64,000 nucleotides of DNA from Bacteroidota bacterium (GCA_013287475.1 JABDDT010000002.1:24808-88807); one strand, 5' to 3'; counted from the first letter of the stretch, positions 25,773-35,507 are shown. Numbers and translations: made by a program. Notes: generated by a model from the letters alone, not told the origin.

Positions 25773-26201
25773 ATGATCAAAATGCAAGTCATCGGAAATC
25801 TTGGAAAAGATTGCGTGACCAATCTCGTGAATGGTAAAAATGTGATCAATTTCAATGTGGCGCATACGGAGAAATTCCGGGATGCACAGGGAAATCAGAA
25901 AGAGAAAACAGTGTGGGTGGATTGTGCTTACTGGACGGACAGAACAGCGATCGCGCCTTATCTGAAAAAAGGAACCCAGGTATATGCAGAAGGGATACCT
26001 GATCTGCGCACATATCAGAAATCAGATGGCACCCAGGGTGTTTCACTAACGCTCCGGGTTTTATCAGTTCAATTGCTGGGAAGCCGCAATACCAATGAAA
26101 CTGGAGGAAATGACAGTTATAATTCAGGTTCTTCCGGCAATACATCGGGCGTGCCTGCTACTGGAGAAATGGCCGCACCAATAGACGACCTTCCTTTTTA
26201 A
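25773..26201 (+). CDS. ssb: Single-stranded DNA-binding protein
   Basis: This 142-residue SSB has an N-terminal OB-fold (about 1-105) beginning MIKMQVIGNLGKDC and including KKTVWVDCAYW-like strands (EKTVWVDCAYWTDR). A Gly/Asn/Ser-rich linker (110-130) and the acidic partner-binding tip DDLPF follow. It binds ssDNA during replication and repair. In many bacteria ssb lies between rpsF and rpsR; here that cluster is 9 kb away without it, as usual in Bacteroidota. A terminator follows at 26219-26256. Confidence 0.93.
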   Translation: MIKMQVIGNLGKDCVTNLVNGKNVINFNVAHTEKFRDAQGNQKEKTVWVDCAYWTDRTAIAPYLKKGTQVYAEGIPDLRTYQKSDGTQGVSLTLRVLSVQLLGSRNTNETGGNDSYNSGSSGNTSGVPATGEMAAPIDDLPF

Positions 26202-26218
26202 TTACTCAAGTAATGAAT

Positions 26219-26256
26219 GTCATCCCGGCTCCGCCGGGGTGACATTTTCTTTTCTT
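26219..26256 (+). terminator. Rho-independent terminator of ssb
   Basis: Arms GTCATCCCGGC and GCCGGGGTGAC pair with one G-U or mismatch, followed by ATTTTCTTTTCTT. Confidence 0.8.
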
Positions 26257-26285
26257 AACTTCCTGCCTCATCTTAAAAAATCCAT

Positions 26286-27689
26286 ATGAAAGGTTCTTCT
26301 TCACGTCGTCATTTTATTCAGCAGATGAGTGGCACAGCCCTGGCACTTGCTGCTGCAAATTCCACATTAGCTTTTGCTGATCAATGGCAGAACAGGGTGG
26401 ACGGATATTCAAGAAAAATTTCTCCCAATGATAAAATCCGGATTGCCACGATCGGTATGGGTATCATGGGATATAATGACACCAATACAGCTTTAAAGAT
26501 TCCGGGAACCGAACTGGTTGCCGTAGCGGATTTATATACCGGAAGACTTGCAAGAGCGAAAGAATTATACGGAAATAATATTCAGGTTACTGCCGATTAC
26601 AAAGAAATTCTGAACAGAAAAGATATCGATGCCGTCATTATTGCGACCGCCGATTTATGGCATGCGCGCATTTCTATCGATGCCCTGAAAGAAGGTAAGG
26701 CAGTCTATTGTGAAAAACCGATGGTGCATGAAATCAGTGAAGGACAGGGAGTGATCGAGGCCTGGGAAAAAAGCAACAAAACCATGCAGATCGGCAGTCA
26801 GCGGGCAAGCAGTCTGGGGGTTCTTAAAGCCCGCGAAGCTATAAAAAATGGTGCCATCGGTCAGTTGGCCATGGTGGTTGCGAATTTCGACAGGCAGAGT
26901 GCCCTGGGTGCCTGGGAATATACCATGCCGACCGATGCTTCAGCAGCGACTGTCGACTGGAAACGATATATCACGGGAATGAAAGATGAACCCTACGATC
27001 CGAAAAAGTTTTTCTGGTGGAGGAATTACCGTGCTTTTGGAACGGGTGTGGCAGGTGATCTTTTTGTCCATCTTTTAACGGGAATCAATGTAATCACCAA
27101 TTCAAAAGGACCTGAAAAAATATATGCATCCGGACAAACCTGTTATTGGCAGGATGGCCGCGATGTACCCGATGTGATGGCAGGCGTCATGCAATATCCA
27201 AAAACAGCGGATCATCCGGAATTTCAGGTTATGCTTCGGGTGGATTTTATCAGCGGTAACAGTGAATCAGAAGGAACCCAGTTCATAGGATCTGAAGGTG
27301 TGCTGACGCTTGAAGGAGACGGATATTCCATTCGTCATCATAAAATGTCGAAAGCTCCGGGTATTGGTGGCTGGGATGCACTTGAAACTTATCCTAAAAA
27401 AATGCAGGATGAATTATTGAAAGCATACAATCAGAAATGGTCAGACGCTGATCAGAAAGATCAGACAGAGCCGGATACTGTTTTCAGAGCGCCGGATGAT
27501 TTTAATGCAGACGTTGAACATTTCGGGCATTTCTTTGAAGGTGTGCGTAACAGAACACCTGTCATCGAAGATCCCGTATTTGGATTCAGAGCGGCAGCTC
27601 CCTGCCTCGCAGCGAATGAAAGTTATTTTCAGAATAAGATCATACGCTGGGATCCGGTGAATATGAAACTCGCAGATAAATTATTATAA
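26286..27689 (+). CDS. Gfo/Idh/MocA family oxidoreductase (Tat-exported)
   Basis: This 467-residue NAD(P)-dependent oxidoreductase has an N-terminal Tat-like signal (SSRRHFIQQMSGTALAL, cleavage near AFA). The Rossmann part begins IRIATIGMGIMGYND, and EKPMVHEISEG matches the family's EKP motif. The C-terminal alpha/beta domain carries the sugar-binding side. Exported members often act on glycans or cyclitols. It lies 6 bp before an Ldh-family dehydrogenase, so the two probably form an operon for one carbohydrate or hydroxy-acid pathway. The substrate is unknown. Confidence 0.88.
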   Translation: MKGSSSRRHFIQQMSGTALALAAANSTLAFADQWQNRVDGYSRKISPNDKIRIATIGMGIMGYNDTNTALKIPGTELVAVADLYTGRLARAKELYGNNIQVTADYKEILNRKDIDAVIIATADLWHARISIDALKEGKAVYCEKPMVHEISEGQGVIEAWEKSNKTMQIGSQRASSLGVLKAREAIKNGAIGQLAMVVANFDRQSALGAWEYTMPTDASAATVDWKRYITGMKDEPYDPKKFFWWRNYRAFGTGVAGDLFVHLLTGINVITNSKGPEKIYASGQTCYWQDGRDVPDVMAGVMQYPKTADHPEFQVMLRVDFISGNSESEGTQFIGSEGVLTLEGDGYSIRHHKMSKAPGIGGWDALETYPKKMQDELLKAYNQKWSDADQKDQTEPDTVFRAPDDFNADVEHFGHFFEGVRNRTPVIEDPVFGFRAAAPCLAANESYFQNKIIRWDPVNMKLADKLL

Positions 27690-27695
27690 CGATGC

Positions 27696-28781
27696 ATGGA
27701 AAAATCTTTTGAATATGAACAGCTCTGGAGGTTTACAAAAAAAGTATTTGCAAGTATAGGTTCCGGCGAAGAACATGCGGCGCTGGCAGCAACAGGATTG
27801 CTCCGGGCCGATTTGCGTGGAATTGATTCGCACGGCATTGCGCGGTTAACCGGGTACGTTAGATTATGGGATGCCGGTCGTGCGAATACCAGGCCTGATA
27901 TTAAACTGGTACATGAAACACCATCCACCGGTGTCGTGGATGGCGATAAAGGCCTGGGACTTGTTGTAGCTCCGTTTGCAATGGATCTTGCCATCGGCAA
28001 GGCAAAAAATGTGGGCAGCGGCTGGATCGCAGTCAGAAACTCCAATCATTTTGGAATAGCAGCACAGCATGCCATGAAAGCGCTCGATGAAGAAATGATC
28101 GGGATTGTGATGACAAATGCCAGTGCGCTTGTATCGCCTACATTTTCTATCGAGAGACTTTTAGGAACCAATCCCATTTGCGTAGCCATACCTGCAGGTA
28201 ATGAACCACCTTTTGTTGCAGATATGGCAACCACAACCGCTGCGAATGGAAAACTTGAAATTCTGCAAAGGAAAAATCAGGAAGCACCGCAAGGCTGGAT
28301 ACAGGATAAGGAAGGGAAAATTTCTACCAATCCTCATGAGCTGAAATCTGGCGGTGCCTTATTGCCGCTGGGTGGTGACTTTGAACATGGCAGCCACAAA
28401 GGGTACGCTCTCGGCGCCATCGTGGATATTTTTTCAGGTGTATTAAGTGGTGCGAATTATGGTCCCTGGGTACCGCCTTTTCCGGCATTTATACCGGTAC
28501 CGGAAAATATGCCGGGTAAAGGTATCGGACATTTCTTTGGTGCCATGCGAATTGACGCATTCAGGGAATCATATGCATTTAAAAAAGATATGGACCAGTG
28601 GCTTAAACGTTTTAGAAATGCGAATCCTGTGAAGGGTTTCGAGAAGGTGCTGGTTCCCGGCGATCCGGAAAGGTTCATGGAAACTGACAGAATGAAAAAT
28701 GGTATTCCTCTCATGGGCAGCGTAGTTGATGAGCTCAATAAATTGGCTGACAGATTCAAAATCCCGGCTCCGGGACTATAG
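27696..28781 (+). CDS. Ldh family (malate/L-lactate/ureidoglycolate) dehydrogenase
   Basis: This 361-residue NAD(P)H-dependent 2-hydroxyacid dehydrogenase of the YlbC/ComC/YiaK type is unrelated to Rossmann-fold lactate dehydrogenases. Family marks are DLRGIDSHGIARL near 45-57 (catalytic His), NSNHFGIAAQHAM near 115, LGTNPICVAIPAG and HKGYALGAIVDIFSGVLSG. The preceding oxidoreductase and this gene are 6 bp apart. The specific substrate (malate, lactate, sulfolactate or a sugar acid) cannot be read from sequence. Confidence 0.88.
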   Translation: MEKSFEYEQLWRFTKKVFASIGSGEEHAALAATGLLRADLRGIDSHGIARLTGYVRLWDAGRANTRPDIKLVHETPSTGVVDGDKGLGLVVAPFAMDLAIGKAKNVGSGWIAVRNSNHFGIAAQHAMKALDEEMIGIVMTNASALVSPTFSIERLLGTNPICVAIPAGNEPPFVADMATTTAANGKLEILQRKNQEAPQGWIQDKEGKISTNPHELKSGGALLPLGGDFEHGSHKGYALGAIVDIFSGVLSGANYGPWVPPFPAFIPVPENMPGKGIGHFFGAMRIDAFRESYAFKKDMDQWLKRFRNANPVKGFEKVLVPGDPERFMETDRMKNGIPLMGSVVDELNKLADRFKIPAPGL

Positions 28782-28964
28782 CGATTATTTCCCAAAAACG
28801 CAATAATTCAGCCTTGATCTAAGTTAATACACTTACTTCTGCCAGACGTAAATGGCGAAGGAAATCCAATATAGGAATGGCATTCTCTAAATGGGAAAAA
28901 CTCTTTCAAATTTGAAAGTTAATTCCCTCAGGATCAGGGTTTTTTGAATTGGTATGCCAATTGG

Positions 28965-28974
28965 AACCCTTAAG
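28965..28974 (+). promoter_or_regulatory. AACCCTTAAG motif upstream of a T9SS protein gene
   Basis: This is a member of the CCCTTA motif group, 18 bp before the preferred start at 28993. Confidence 0.3.
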
Positions 28975-28992
28975 GTGTCAAAAACCGTGTCT

Positions 28993-31203
28993 ATGAAAAA
29001 AGTTTACCCAAACACTGTAAAATCTTACAGTAAAAATAAAGCGGAGTCGATCGCTCAGGCGATACAGGCTTCAGGCAGGGAGACTATGCAGCTGCGTGGA
29101 ATTAAGGCCGTTATACTGGCTGTTTTCATCATTCTTAATGGATTTGTGCTGCAGGCTCAGAATTGTCCTACGATCGGTACAACCGTACTGATGAACAATG
29201 AAAATACTTATTATCCGGGTACACAGGCAACTGTTGCCGCCGGTGCTACTTCAATCACTTTGGGTGCAATCGGTGCAGGTGCAAATTTTGGAAATATACC
29301 TATTGCCACTGGTGATATCGTTTTGATAATCCAAATGCAGGGAGCACAAATAACTTTGCCAGGCTCAACAACAAGTGCGCTTTATGGAGCTAATATGAGC
29401 GGCCAGGGAGCAGGTTTGATTACGACCAATCTGGTGGCCGGGAATATGGAATTTGCAGTAGCTACGAATGCGGTTCCTGTTGGTGGAGGTGTATTAAATA
29501 TCGCATCAGGACTTACTTATAATTATTCCTACGCACCATACGGAGCAACTGGTCAATATACTTACCAGGTAATCCGGGTGTCAACACATTTTAATATTCA
29601 ATTGGGTGCAACCATTACGACTCCATTTTGGAATGGATCAACCGGAGGAGTAACAGTAATAAGTGCTGTGAATCAACTCGACTTCAATGGTAAAACTATT
29701 AACGCATCAGGAGCTGGTTTTCGCGGAGGCGCAACGTTTAAATTACGCGGAACAACACCAGGGTTAAGTAAAAACGACTTTTATCAACCATCATCTATTC
29801 TTGCAGATGCAAGTAAAGGTGAGGGGATTGCTGGTACGCCGAGATATGTATATTTTAATAATGCAGTTGTAGATAATGTTGTGGAAGGTTATCCCGGAGG
29901 TAGTTATTGTCGTGGTGCACCTGGGAATGCGGGTGGAGGAGCTACAGACAGTGATCCTTCAGCTAATGATCAGAATGCCGGTGGTGGTGGTGGTGGAAAT
30001 GGTGGTGCGGGTGGATTGGGTGGTAATGGCTGGTTTTCTTTTGGATTCACCGGTGGCCGTGGAGGTACTGCATTTCAAACCTATACTCCTATAGTAACTT
30101 ATTATGCTCCAAACCGCCTGATCATGGGTGGCGGCGGTGGCGGCGGTTCGAATAATGACGGAACTGGTATACCAGCTGGAGGTAACGCAAGCAGTGGTGC
30201 AACCGGAGGTGGGATGGTTATTATTAATTCAACAACAATTATTGGAGTTGGAATTATCAATGCAAATGGTCTAACAGGAAATAGTACCGTTCAGATCGAT
30301 GGATCGGGTGGTGGCGGTGCAGGTGGTAGCATATTGATTTTTGCAAATAGCGGACAAGCCGGAATTACAGCTACTGCCAATGGCGGAAATGGCGGAAGTA
30401 ATAATCCTTTAGCAGTGGGAGCAACCCAGCATGGTCCGGGGGGTGGTGGTGGCGGCGGAGTAATTTTTTCAAATGCTGCATTGAATATCGCATCTTCTGT
30501 TAACCAGGGAACAGCCGGCATAAGTACTGGTACTTCCGGAATATCCACTTTTGGTGCGGGTGATGGATTTGTAGGTGTTCTTACACAAACATTCCCTTTT
30601 GCACAGCTTCCTCCGAAAATGCAGCTCTGTCAGTCAACTGTTCTTCCTGTAACCATTCTGGATTTCAGTGCAACCTATGTTTCTTCCAACAATGTAAAAG
30701 TTGCATGGGCAACTACAGAAGAAATCAATGCTTCTTATTATGAAGTGGAAAGAAGTTCGGATGGTATAAACTTTATTGGAGTTACTCAAATAGATGCCAG
30801 CAGTTCATTGGATCCGACCCATTTTTACAGCATCAATGACCAGTTGTATAATATCAATGGTAATATAATTTATTACCGTCTCCGCGTTGTAGACAATGAC
30901 GGAAAATATACTTACAGCAAAATCATTCCTGTGAAACTGGATCAGCCTGAGAATAGTTTCTCAGTGTATCCTAACCCGGTAGATAACTATGCTATCCTGA
31001 ATTTATATGCAGCCAAACCGGATAACGGTATGTTGCGATTGATTGATAATTCAGGAAGACAGATTCTTACCAAATCATTCACCATATCAAATGGTAATAA
31101 CAGTATCATGGTTGATCAGCTTGGAAATCTTCCAAGAGGAATCTACATTATCCAGGTCATGGTAAATAACAACCTGTACAACCAGAAGATCATTAAAAAA
31201 TAA
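28993..31203 (+). CDS. Large glycine-rich T9SS-secreted protein
   Basis: The protein has 736 residues from MKKVYPNTVKSYSK. Its hydrophobic signal segment (ILAVFIILNGFVLQAQ) begins unusually far in, about 40 residues; ATG 29086 would give a normal signal peptide. The central 300-520 region is very glycine-rich (GGGGGGNGGAGGLGGNG and similar), giving GGTGGTGG-like DNA. A fibronectin-like block starts at PVTILDFSATYVSSNN, and the last 80 residues (FSVYPNPVDNYAIL to YNQKIIKK) are a type A sorting domain. It is probably a surface adhesin or matrix protein; function is unknown. Confidence 0.8.
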   Translation: MKKVYPNTVKSYSKNKAESIAQAIQASGRETMQLRGIKAVILAVFIILNGFVLQAQNCPTIGTTVLMNNENTYYPGTQATVAAGATSITLGAIGAGANFGNIPIATGDIVLIIQMQGAQITLPGSTTSALYGANMSGQGAGLITTNLVAGNMEFAVATNAVPVGGGVLNIASGLTYNYSYAPYGATGQYTYQVIRVSTHFNIQLGATITTPFWNGSTGGVTVISAVNQLDFNGKTINASGAGFRGGATFKLRGTTPGLSKNDFYQPSSILADASKGEGIAGTPRYVYFNNAVVDNVVEGYPGGSYCRGAPGNAGGGATDSDPSANDQNAGGGGGGNGGAGGLGGNGWFSFGFTGGRGGTAFQTYTPIVTYYAPNRLIMGGGGGGGSNNDGTGIPAGGNASSGATGGGMVIINSTTIIGVGIINANGLTGNSTVQIDGSGGGGAGGSILIFANSGQAGITATANGGNGGSNNPLAVGATQHGPGGGGGGGVIFSNAALNIASSVNQGTAGISTGTSGISTFGAGDGFVGVLTQTFPFAQLPPKMQLCQSTVLPVTILDFSATYVSSNNVKVAWATTEEINASYYEVERSSDGINFIGVTQIDASSSLDPTHFYSINDQLYNINGNIIYYRLRVVDNDGKYTYSKIIPVKLDQPENSFSVYPNPVDNYAILNLYAAKPDNGMLRLIDNSGRQILTKSFTISNGNNSIMVDQLGNLPRGIYIIQVMVNNNLYNQKIIKK

Positions 31204-31218
31204 AGAAAAACTTTTATA

Positions 31219-31260
31219 GCAAACGCCACTGCGGTTAAAAACCATGGTGGCGTTTTCGTT
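31219..31260 (+). terminator. Terminator of the glycine-rich T9SS gene
   Basis: Arms AAACGCCAC-GGTT and ACCA-GGTGGCGTTTT pair around AAAA, followed by CGTTTGT. It lies 16 bp after the stop codon. Confidence 0.7.
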
Positions 31261-31262
31261 TG

Positions 31263-31270
31263 TATATTTG
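31263..31270 (+). promoter_or_regulatory. Putative -7 promoter box of aspartate kinase
   Basis: TATATTTG matches TAnnTTTG and lies 21 bp before ATG 31291, giving a very short leader. Confidence 0.5.
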
Positions 31271-31290
31271 CGGTCCCAAAAATGGATCGC

Positions 31291-32613
31291 ATGAAAGTTA
31301 TGAAATTCGGAGGCACTTCAGTAGGTAAACCGGAGCGTATGCATGAAGTGGCAAAACTCATTACAGCTGATCCGGAAAATAAGATCGTTGTTTTAAGTGC
31401 ACTGAGTGGTACAACGAATGCACTCGTGGAAATTGGCCAGTCCGCCGCCCGCTTTGAAAGAGAGAATGCCGGTGAATTAATCAGCAAACTCAGCAATCAT
31501 TATCATGATTTTGTTCAGCAGTTATTGAATTCAGAAAAAGCCCGCGAACATGCCATATCAATCATCCGTGAACATTTTGAATTCCTTCGTATCATTCTGC
31601 GTATTTCCTTTAGTGAAGCCCTGAATAAAGATATCCTTGCCCAGGGAGAATTACTTTCAACAAAACTGTTCAGTGTTTATCTGGAGGAGCAGGGAATACA
31701 GCATGTGTTGTTGCCGGCTTTGGAATTCATGCAGATTGATGAAGAAGATGAACCCCAGCTGGAACTCATTCGTTCAAAGCTGATGGAATTACTGGCGAAA
31801 TATCCGGCAAATAAAATTTTTATTACACAGGGATATATATGCAGAAATGCAAAAGGAGAAGTAGACAACCTGAAAAGAGGAGGAAGCGATTACACGGCAT
31901 CCCTGGTGGCAGCAGCCATCCATGCAACCGTTTGTGAAATATGGACAGATATCGATGGCATGCATAATAACGATCCGAGGATTGTAAAGAAAACCATTCC
32001 GGTTGAAGTACTGAGTTTTGATGAAGCAGCTGAACTGGCTTATTTCGGCGCTAAAATTTTACATCCGACCTGCATTTGGCCAACACAGCAACAAAATGTA
32101 CCTGTTAAACTGCTCAATACGATGGCGCCGAATGCTCCGGGAACGGTGATACAGAAAACAACATCCACATCAGGCGTGAAAGCCATTGCAGCAAAAGATG
32201 GAATCATCGCCATTAATATCAAGAGCAGCCGCATGCTGCTGGCTTATGGATTTCTCAGGAAGATATTTGAAGTATTCGAAAAATATAAAACACCCATTGA
32301 TATGGTAACTACTTCCGAAGTAGCCGTATCCGTAACAATTGATAACGGCACTCAGCTGCATCATATTCTCAGGGAACTGGAGCCCTTCGGAAATACCGAA
32401 GTGCAGCTGGACCAGACCATCGTATCCATTGTGGGAAATGAAATCGCCGAAACCAAAGATGTTCTGAATAAACTCTTCGAAGGTCTTTCCAGTATTCCCG
32501 TTCGCATGGTGAGTTATGGTGGAAGCAAACACAATGTGTCAGTCCTCATTCCTTCTTCGTATAAAATCCTGACACTGCAGAAACTTAATCAGAAATTATT
32601 TGGACTTGAATAG
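31291..32613 (+). CDS. lysC: Aspartate kinase
   Basis: This monofunctional enzyme phosphorylates aspartate, the first step to lysine, threonine and methionine. With ATG 31291 it has 440 residues; an in-frame ATG at 31282 would add three. KFGGTSVG (5-12) is the diagnostic N-terminal motif. RGGSDYTASLVAA and EIWTDIDGMHNNDPRIV form the active site. Two ACT domains occupy about 295-440 and imply allosteric feedback control. It feeds the metX/metZ branch elsewhere in the window. The stop is followed at once by a hairpin repeat. Confidence 0.92.
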   Translation: MKVMKFGGTSVGKPERMHEVAKLITADPENKIVVLSALSGTTNALVEIGQSAARFERENAGELISKLSNHYHDFVQQLLNSEKAREHAISIIREHFEFLRIILRISFSEALNKDILAQGELLSTKLFSVYLEEQGIQHVLLPALEFMQIDEEDEPQLELIRSKLMELLAKYPANKIFITQGYICRNAKGEVDNLKRGGSDYTASLVAAAIHATVCEIWTDIDGMHNNDPRIVKKTIPVEVLSFDEAAELAYFGAKILHPTCIWPTQQQNVPVKLLNTMAPNAPGTVIQKTTSTSGVKAIAAKDGIIAINIKSSRMLLAYGFLRKIFEVFEKYKTPIDMVTTSEVAVSVTIDNGTQLHHILRELEPFGNTEVQLDQTIVSIVGNEIAETKDVLNKLFEGLSSIPVRMVSYGGSKHNVSVLIPSSYKILTLQKLNQKLFGLE

Positions 32614-32733
32614 GGTTATGGGATATGAGATATGGGTTATGAGATATGGGATATGGGTTAAGGGTTATAGGATTTGAACTAACTATGAGTAGAATAAAAT
32701 TTAAATTCATATCTCATAACCCATATCTCATAA
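32614..32733. repeat. Inverted heptamer element, CATATCC type
   Basis: The left arm 32614-32670 and right arm 32707-32733 share an exact 24-nt stretch in inverted orientation around a 36-bp spacer. It fills the gap between the convergent lysC and L,D-transpeptidase genes and touches both stop codons. Confidence 0.85.
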
Positions 32734-34347
32734 TTATTTTATAATCATCTTCTCCAATGCTCCATCTCTTTTATAAATATCATCTCTGAAATTGATCCTT
32801 CCTTTATCGTCAACGAATGCAGTTATATAACCGATGTATACTGGTATAGGATTTTTCAGTGTAACATATTTTTCAACGCCTTTATGCATGGCTGCGACGA
32901 TTTTTGCAGCTGACCAGCCTGTATCATTCCTCAAAAGATAAATGGCTAATTTTTCGGGCTCTCCAAGGCGTATGCAACCGTGACTGAAAGCACGCGTGGA
33001 ATGCTGAAAAAGACTTTTTGCAGGTGTGTCGTGCAGGTAGATATTATAGGAATTGGGAAATAAAAATTTAACCAGTCCAAGGGAATTCTTCGGTCCGGGC
33101 TTTTGCCTTACGCGGTTTCCAACCCACTCCATATTATTTCGTTTCAGATAATTCGGATCCTTTTGGATTCCGGGCAAAATTTCATTCTTAAGAATGGAAG
33201 CGGGTACATCCCAGTAAGGACTGAATACGATATACTTTATATCGCCGGAAAATAAAACTGTTTTATGAACATTCTTGCCTACCACTACGTTCATGGAAAA
33301 ATCTAAGGTATCGTCATCAAAGACGTATAGCATGAATGAAGGGATGTTAATGATCAGGTAATGACTTTTTAAATCCAGGGGCAACCAGCGTGCACGCTCC
33401 ATATTTATAATAATTTTCCGAACATAATCCCGTAACGGTGTATTGAGATAACGTAAAAACACAGTACCTGCGATTCCGTCTGCTGTCATTCCATAGCGGG
33501 TTTGAAATGATTTGATAGCGGCCTGCAGGCTGTCATCAAATATTTCACTGCCATTGTCCTGCTTAAGATCTCCCAATTCGTATAATTTTTTTCTGATAAG
33601 AACAATATCAGGCGAACGGTCATTGAGTTTAAATTTGTTTTTAACATCTAACGGTTTCCATTCAGCCGACGTTTCCAGTTGCCTGTATTTTTTCAAAGCT
33701 GCTTTCAACATATTGTATTGACGGAAACTGTAATTATCAGAGAAAAGTGGCGCTGAAGTATCCCTGATGAGGGAGTCAGTGATAAAAGGCAGATCGAGTT
33801 TTTTCCTGGGAATATACCATTGCAGTTTAGTGGTTTGGTTTTCTGAGATTCCATTCCATACCCTGTCTGCATAAAAAAGATATTCGGCTGTCAGCAGTAT
33901 TTCCAGCACGGAGTCCGGCCTGGTGGTCACTGCCGGATTATTGATGAGACTGTCCAGGCTTTTTATGTAAGGGGCAGATTCCAGGATGCCTTCGTCCTGC
34001 AAATTATTAAGATGCGTGTATAAATTACCGGCATCTTCTATGAGTCCCGATTTTTCGTACCATGCATATCTATTATTACGGTATTTATAAAACTGTTGAA
34101 CTTCGGAAGCGTATTTTCCGAGCAATGGGAAATCACCGAGAATTTTTTTGACTCGGCTGATATCCAGAAAAAGGATTTGCTGATCACTGAATGCACCTTT
34201 AAAAGATGCGTCCCGGTTTAAAAGAGAGTCAGTTTTTACAGCGACTACTGGTTGCTTTACTTCCTGATTGTGACAGGCGATCAGTAAAACCAAAACGATC
34301 AGGGTACAAAGTAAAAAAGAGAAGCTGACATTTTTTGTCATGACCAT
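32734..34347 (-). CDS. L,D-transpeptidase (YcbB/LdtD type), lipoprotein
   Basis: This 537-residue cell-wall enzyme makes 3-3 cross-links in peptidoglycan. A lipobox LIAC at about 22-25 predicts an outer- or inner-membrane lipoprotein. A helical region precedes a peptidoglycan-binding domain (about 240-300, DGIAGTVFLRYL), and the YkuD catalytic domain contains SHGCIRL with Cys458. YcbB-type members carry an insertion in this domain, consistent with the length. It could start at M1 or M3. The stop codon abuts a heptamer hairpin. Confidence 0.9.
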   Translation of the reverse strand: MVMTKNVSFSFLLCTLIVLVLLIACHNQEVKQPVVAVKTDSLLNRDASFKGAFSDQQILFLDISRVKKILGDFPLLGKYASEVQQFYKYRNNRYAWYEKSGLIEDAGNLYTHLNNLQDEGILESAPYIKSLDSLINNPAVTTRPDSVLEILLTAEYLFYADRVWNGISENQTTKLQWYIPRKKLDLPFITDSLIRDTSAPLFSDNYSFRQYNMLKAALKKYRQLETSAEWKPLDVKNKFKLNDRSPDIVLIRKKLYELGDLKQDNGSEIFDDSLQAAIKSFQTRYGMTADGIAGTVFLRYLNTPLRDYVRKIIINMERARWLPLDLKSHYLIINIPSFMLYVFDDDTLDFSMNVVVGKNVHKTVLFSGDIKYIVFSPYWDVPASILKNEILPGIQKDPNYLKRNNMEWVGNRVRQKPGPKNSLGLVKFLFPNSYNIYLHDTPAKSLFQHSTRAFSHGCIRLGEPEKLAIYLLRNDTGWSAAKIVAAMHKGVEKYVTLKNPIPVYIGYITAFVDDKGRINFRDDIYKRDGALEKMIIK

Positions 34348-34352
34348 GTTTT

Positions 34353-34387
34353 CAAAAAAAATCCCTCCCGCTATGGCGGGAAGGATT
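34353..34387 (-). terminator. Rho-independent terminator of the RRM gene
   Basis: On the minus strand, AATCC-TCCCGC and GCGGGA-GGATT arms are followed by an eight-T run. It lies 26 bp downstream of the RRM stop. Confidence 0.85.
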
Positions 34388-34412
34388 TCAATAAATCAAT
34401 ATGGTGTGAAGA

Positions 34413-34784
34413 TTAATAGTCCCTGTCAAAGCCGCCACCACCGCCATTTCCACGGTTGAAGCCACCTTTCTTGTAACCACCACCACCTCCGCTTCCGCCT
34501 CCGAAACTTCTCTTTTTGAAACCGCCGCCACTGCCACCCTGTTGTTTAGGCTGGGATTCATTCACTATAATCTTACGACCCATTACTTCTGAATCATAAA
34601 GTGCCGTAATGGCCGCCTGCGCTTCCGCATCGTTTTCCATTTCAACAAATCCAAAGCCTTTGCTTCGGCCTGAAACTTTGTCCTTAACGATTTTTGCAGA
34701 ACCAACAGCTCCGTGTTGTTCAAAAAGACTTCTCAGATCCTCATCGGTCATTTGCCAGGAGAGGTTTCCAACATAAATGTTCAT
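34413..34784 (-). CDS. RNA-recognition-motif protein with glycine-rich tail
   Basis: This 123-residue protein has one RRM domain (1-80): RNP2 is IYVGNL (3-8) and RNP1 is KGFGFVEM (42-49), both with the RNA-stacking aromatics. The C-terminal 40 residues are Gly/Lys/Phe/Arg-rich, like eukaryotic RGG tails and the cyanobacterial and Bacteroidota Rbp proteins. It probably binds single-stranded RNA as a cold-response or general RNA chaperone. Its leader (34785-34930) is long and may carry regulation, but I see no defined structure. Confidence 0.92.
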   Translation of the reverse strand: MNIYVGNLSWQMTDEDLRSLFEQHGAVGSAKIVKDKVSGRSKGFGFVEMENDAEAQAAITALYDSEVMGRKIIVNESQPKQQGGSGGGFKKRSFGGGSGGGGGYKKGGFNRGNGGGGGFDRDY

Positions 34785-34974
34785 TGTGCTAAAATTAAAA
34801 ATGATAAAAACAACTCTAAACTTCGTAGCTACAATGAACGATGGTCCTATCTAAAGAAGGGCACCAGCACAGCTTATAACTAGAATAACAGAGCGATTGT
34901 AAAGATAGTAATTTTTATAAATCAGTAAAATTTTGTACATCGGGCATAGGTGGGAGAAAAGGTCCGGCCTGAAA

Positions 34975-35000
34975 GAAAAAATCCCGCTAAAAGCGGGATT
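34975..35000 (-). terminator. Rho-independent terminator of the rpsF-rpsR-rplI operon
   Basis: On the minus strand, AATCCCGCT and AGCGGGATT arms enclose a TTT loop and are followed by TTTTTTC. Confidence 0.85.
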
Positions 35001-35019
35001 CAAAATCTTTGGAGGACTA

Positions 35020-35466
35020 TTATTCGGCGCTTACTTCGAATTCAACTTCAGTTTCATTGCCGTGGCCAAAATCAACCTTTGCCTTGTAAGTCCCAAGTTC
35101 TTTCACTTCAGAAAGAATATGAATACGCCGCCGGTCGATTTCATAACCCTTCTGGTCACGTATGGCGCGGGCCAACTGTACGGAAGTGACACTTCCGAAA
35201 ATCTTTCCGCTGGTACCGGTTTTTGCACCGATTTTCAACGGGGAGCCTTTCAGTACTTCGATTACTTTGTTAACTTCAGCCAGTAGTTTTTCTTCTTTCT
35301 TTTTCTGCTGTTTGATTTTCTCATCCAGCTGTTTAAGATTGGACGGACTGGCTTCTATCGCCTTTTTTTGTGGAATCAGGAAATTGCGCGCATAACCATT
35401 TTTTACACTCACCTTTTCATGGGCGGCGCCAAGATTATCCACGTCCTGAATCAGAATGATTTCCAT
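35020..35466 (-). CDS. rplI: 50S ribosomal protein L9
   Basis: This 148-residue L9 binds 23S rRNA at the base of the L1 stalk. The N-terminal domain MEIILIQDVDNLGAAHEKVSV with GYARNFLIPQKKA is diagnostic. A long charged helix (KLDEKIKQQKKKEEKLL-type) links to the C-terminal domain (KIFGSVTSVQLARAI). It is the last gene of the S6-S18-L9 operon, 41 bp after rpsR, and is followed by a terminator. Confidence 0.97.
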   Translation of the reverse strand: MEIILIQDVDNLGAAHEKVSVKNGYARNFLIPQKKAIEASPSNLKQLDEKIKQQKKKEEKLLAEVNKVIEVLKGSPLKIGAKTGTSGKIFGSVTSVQLARAIRDQKGYEIDRRRIHILSEVKELGTYKAKVDFGHGNETEVEFEVSAE

Positions 35467-35507
35467 TATTAATTATTTGATCCTCCGGCTTAGCCGAAAG
35501 GAAAGTA

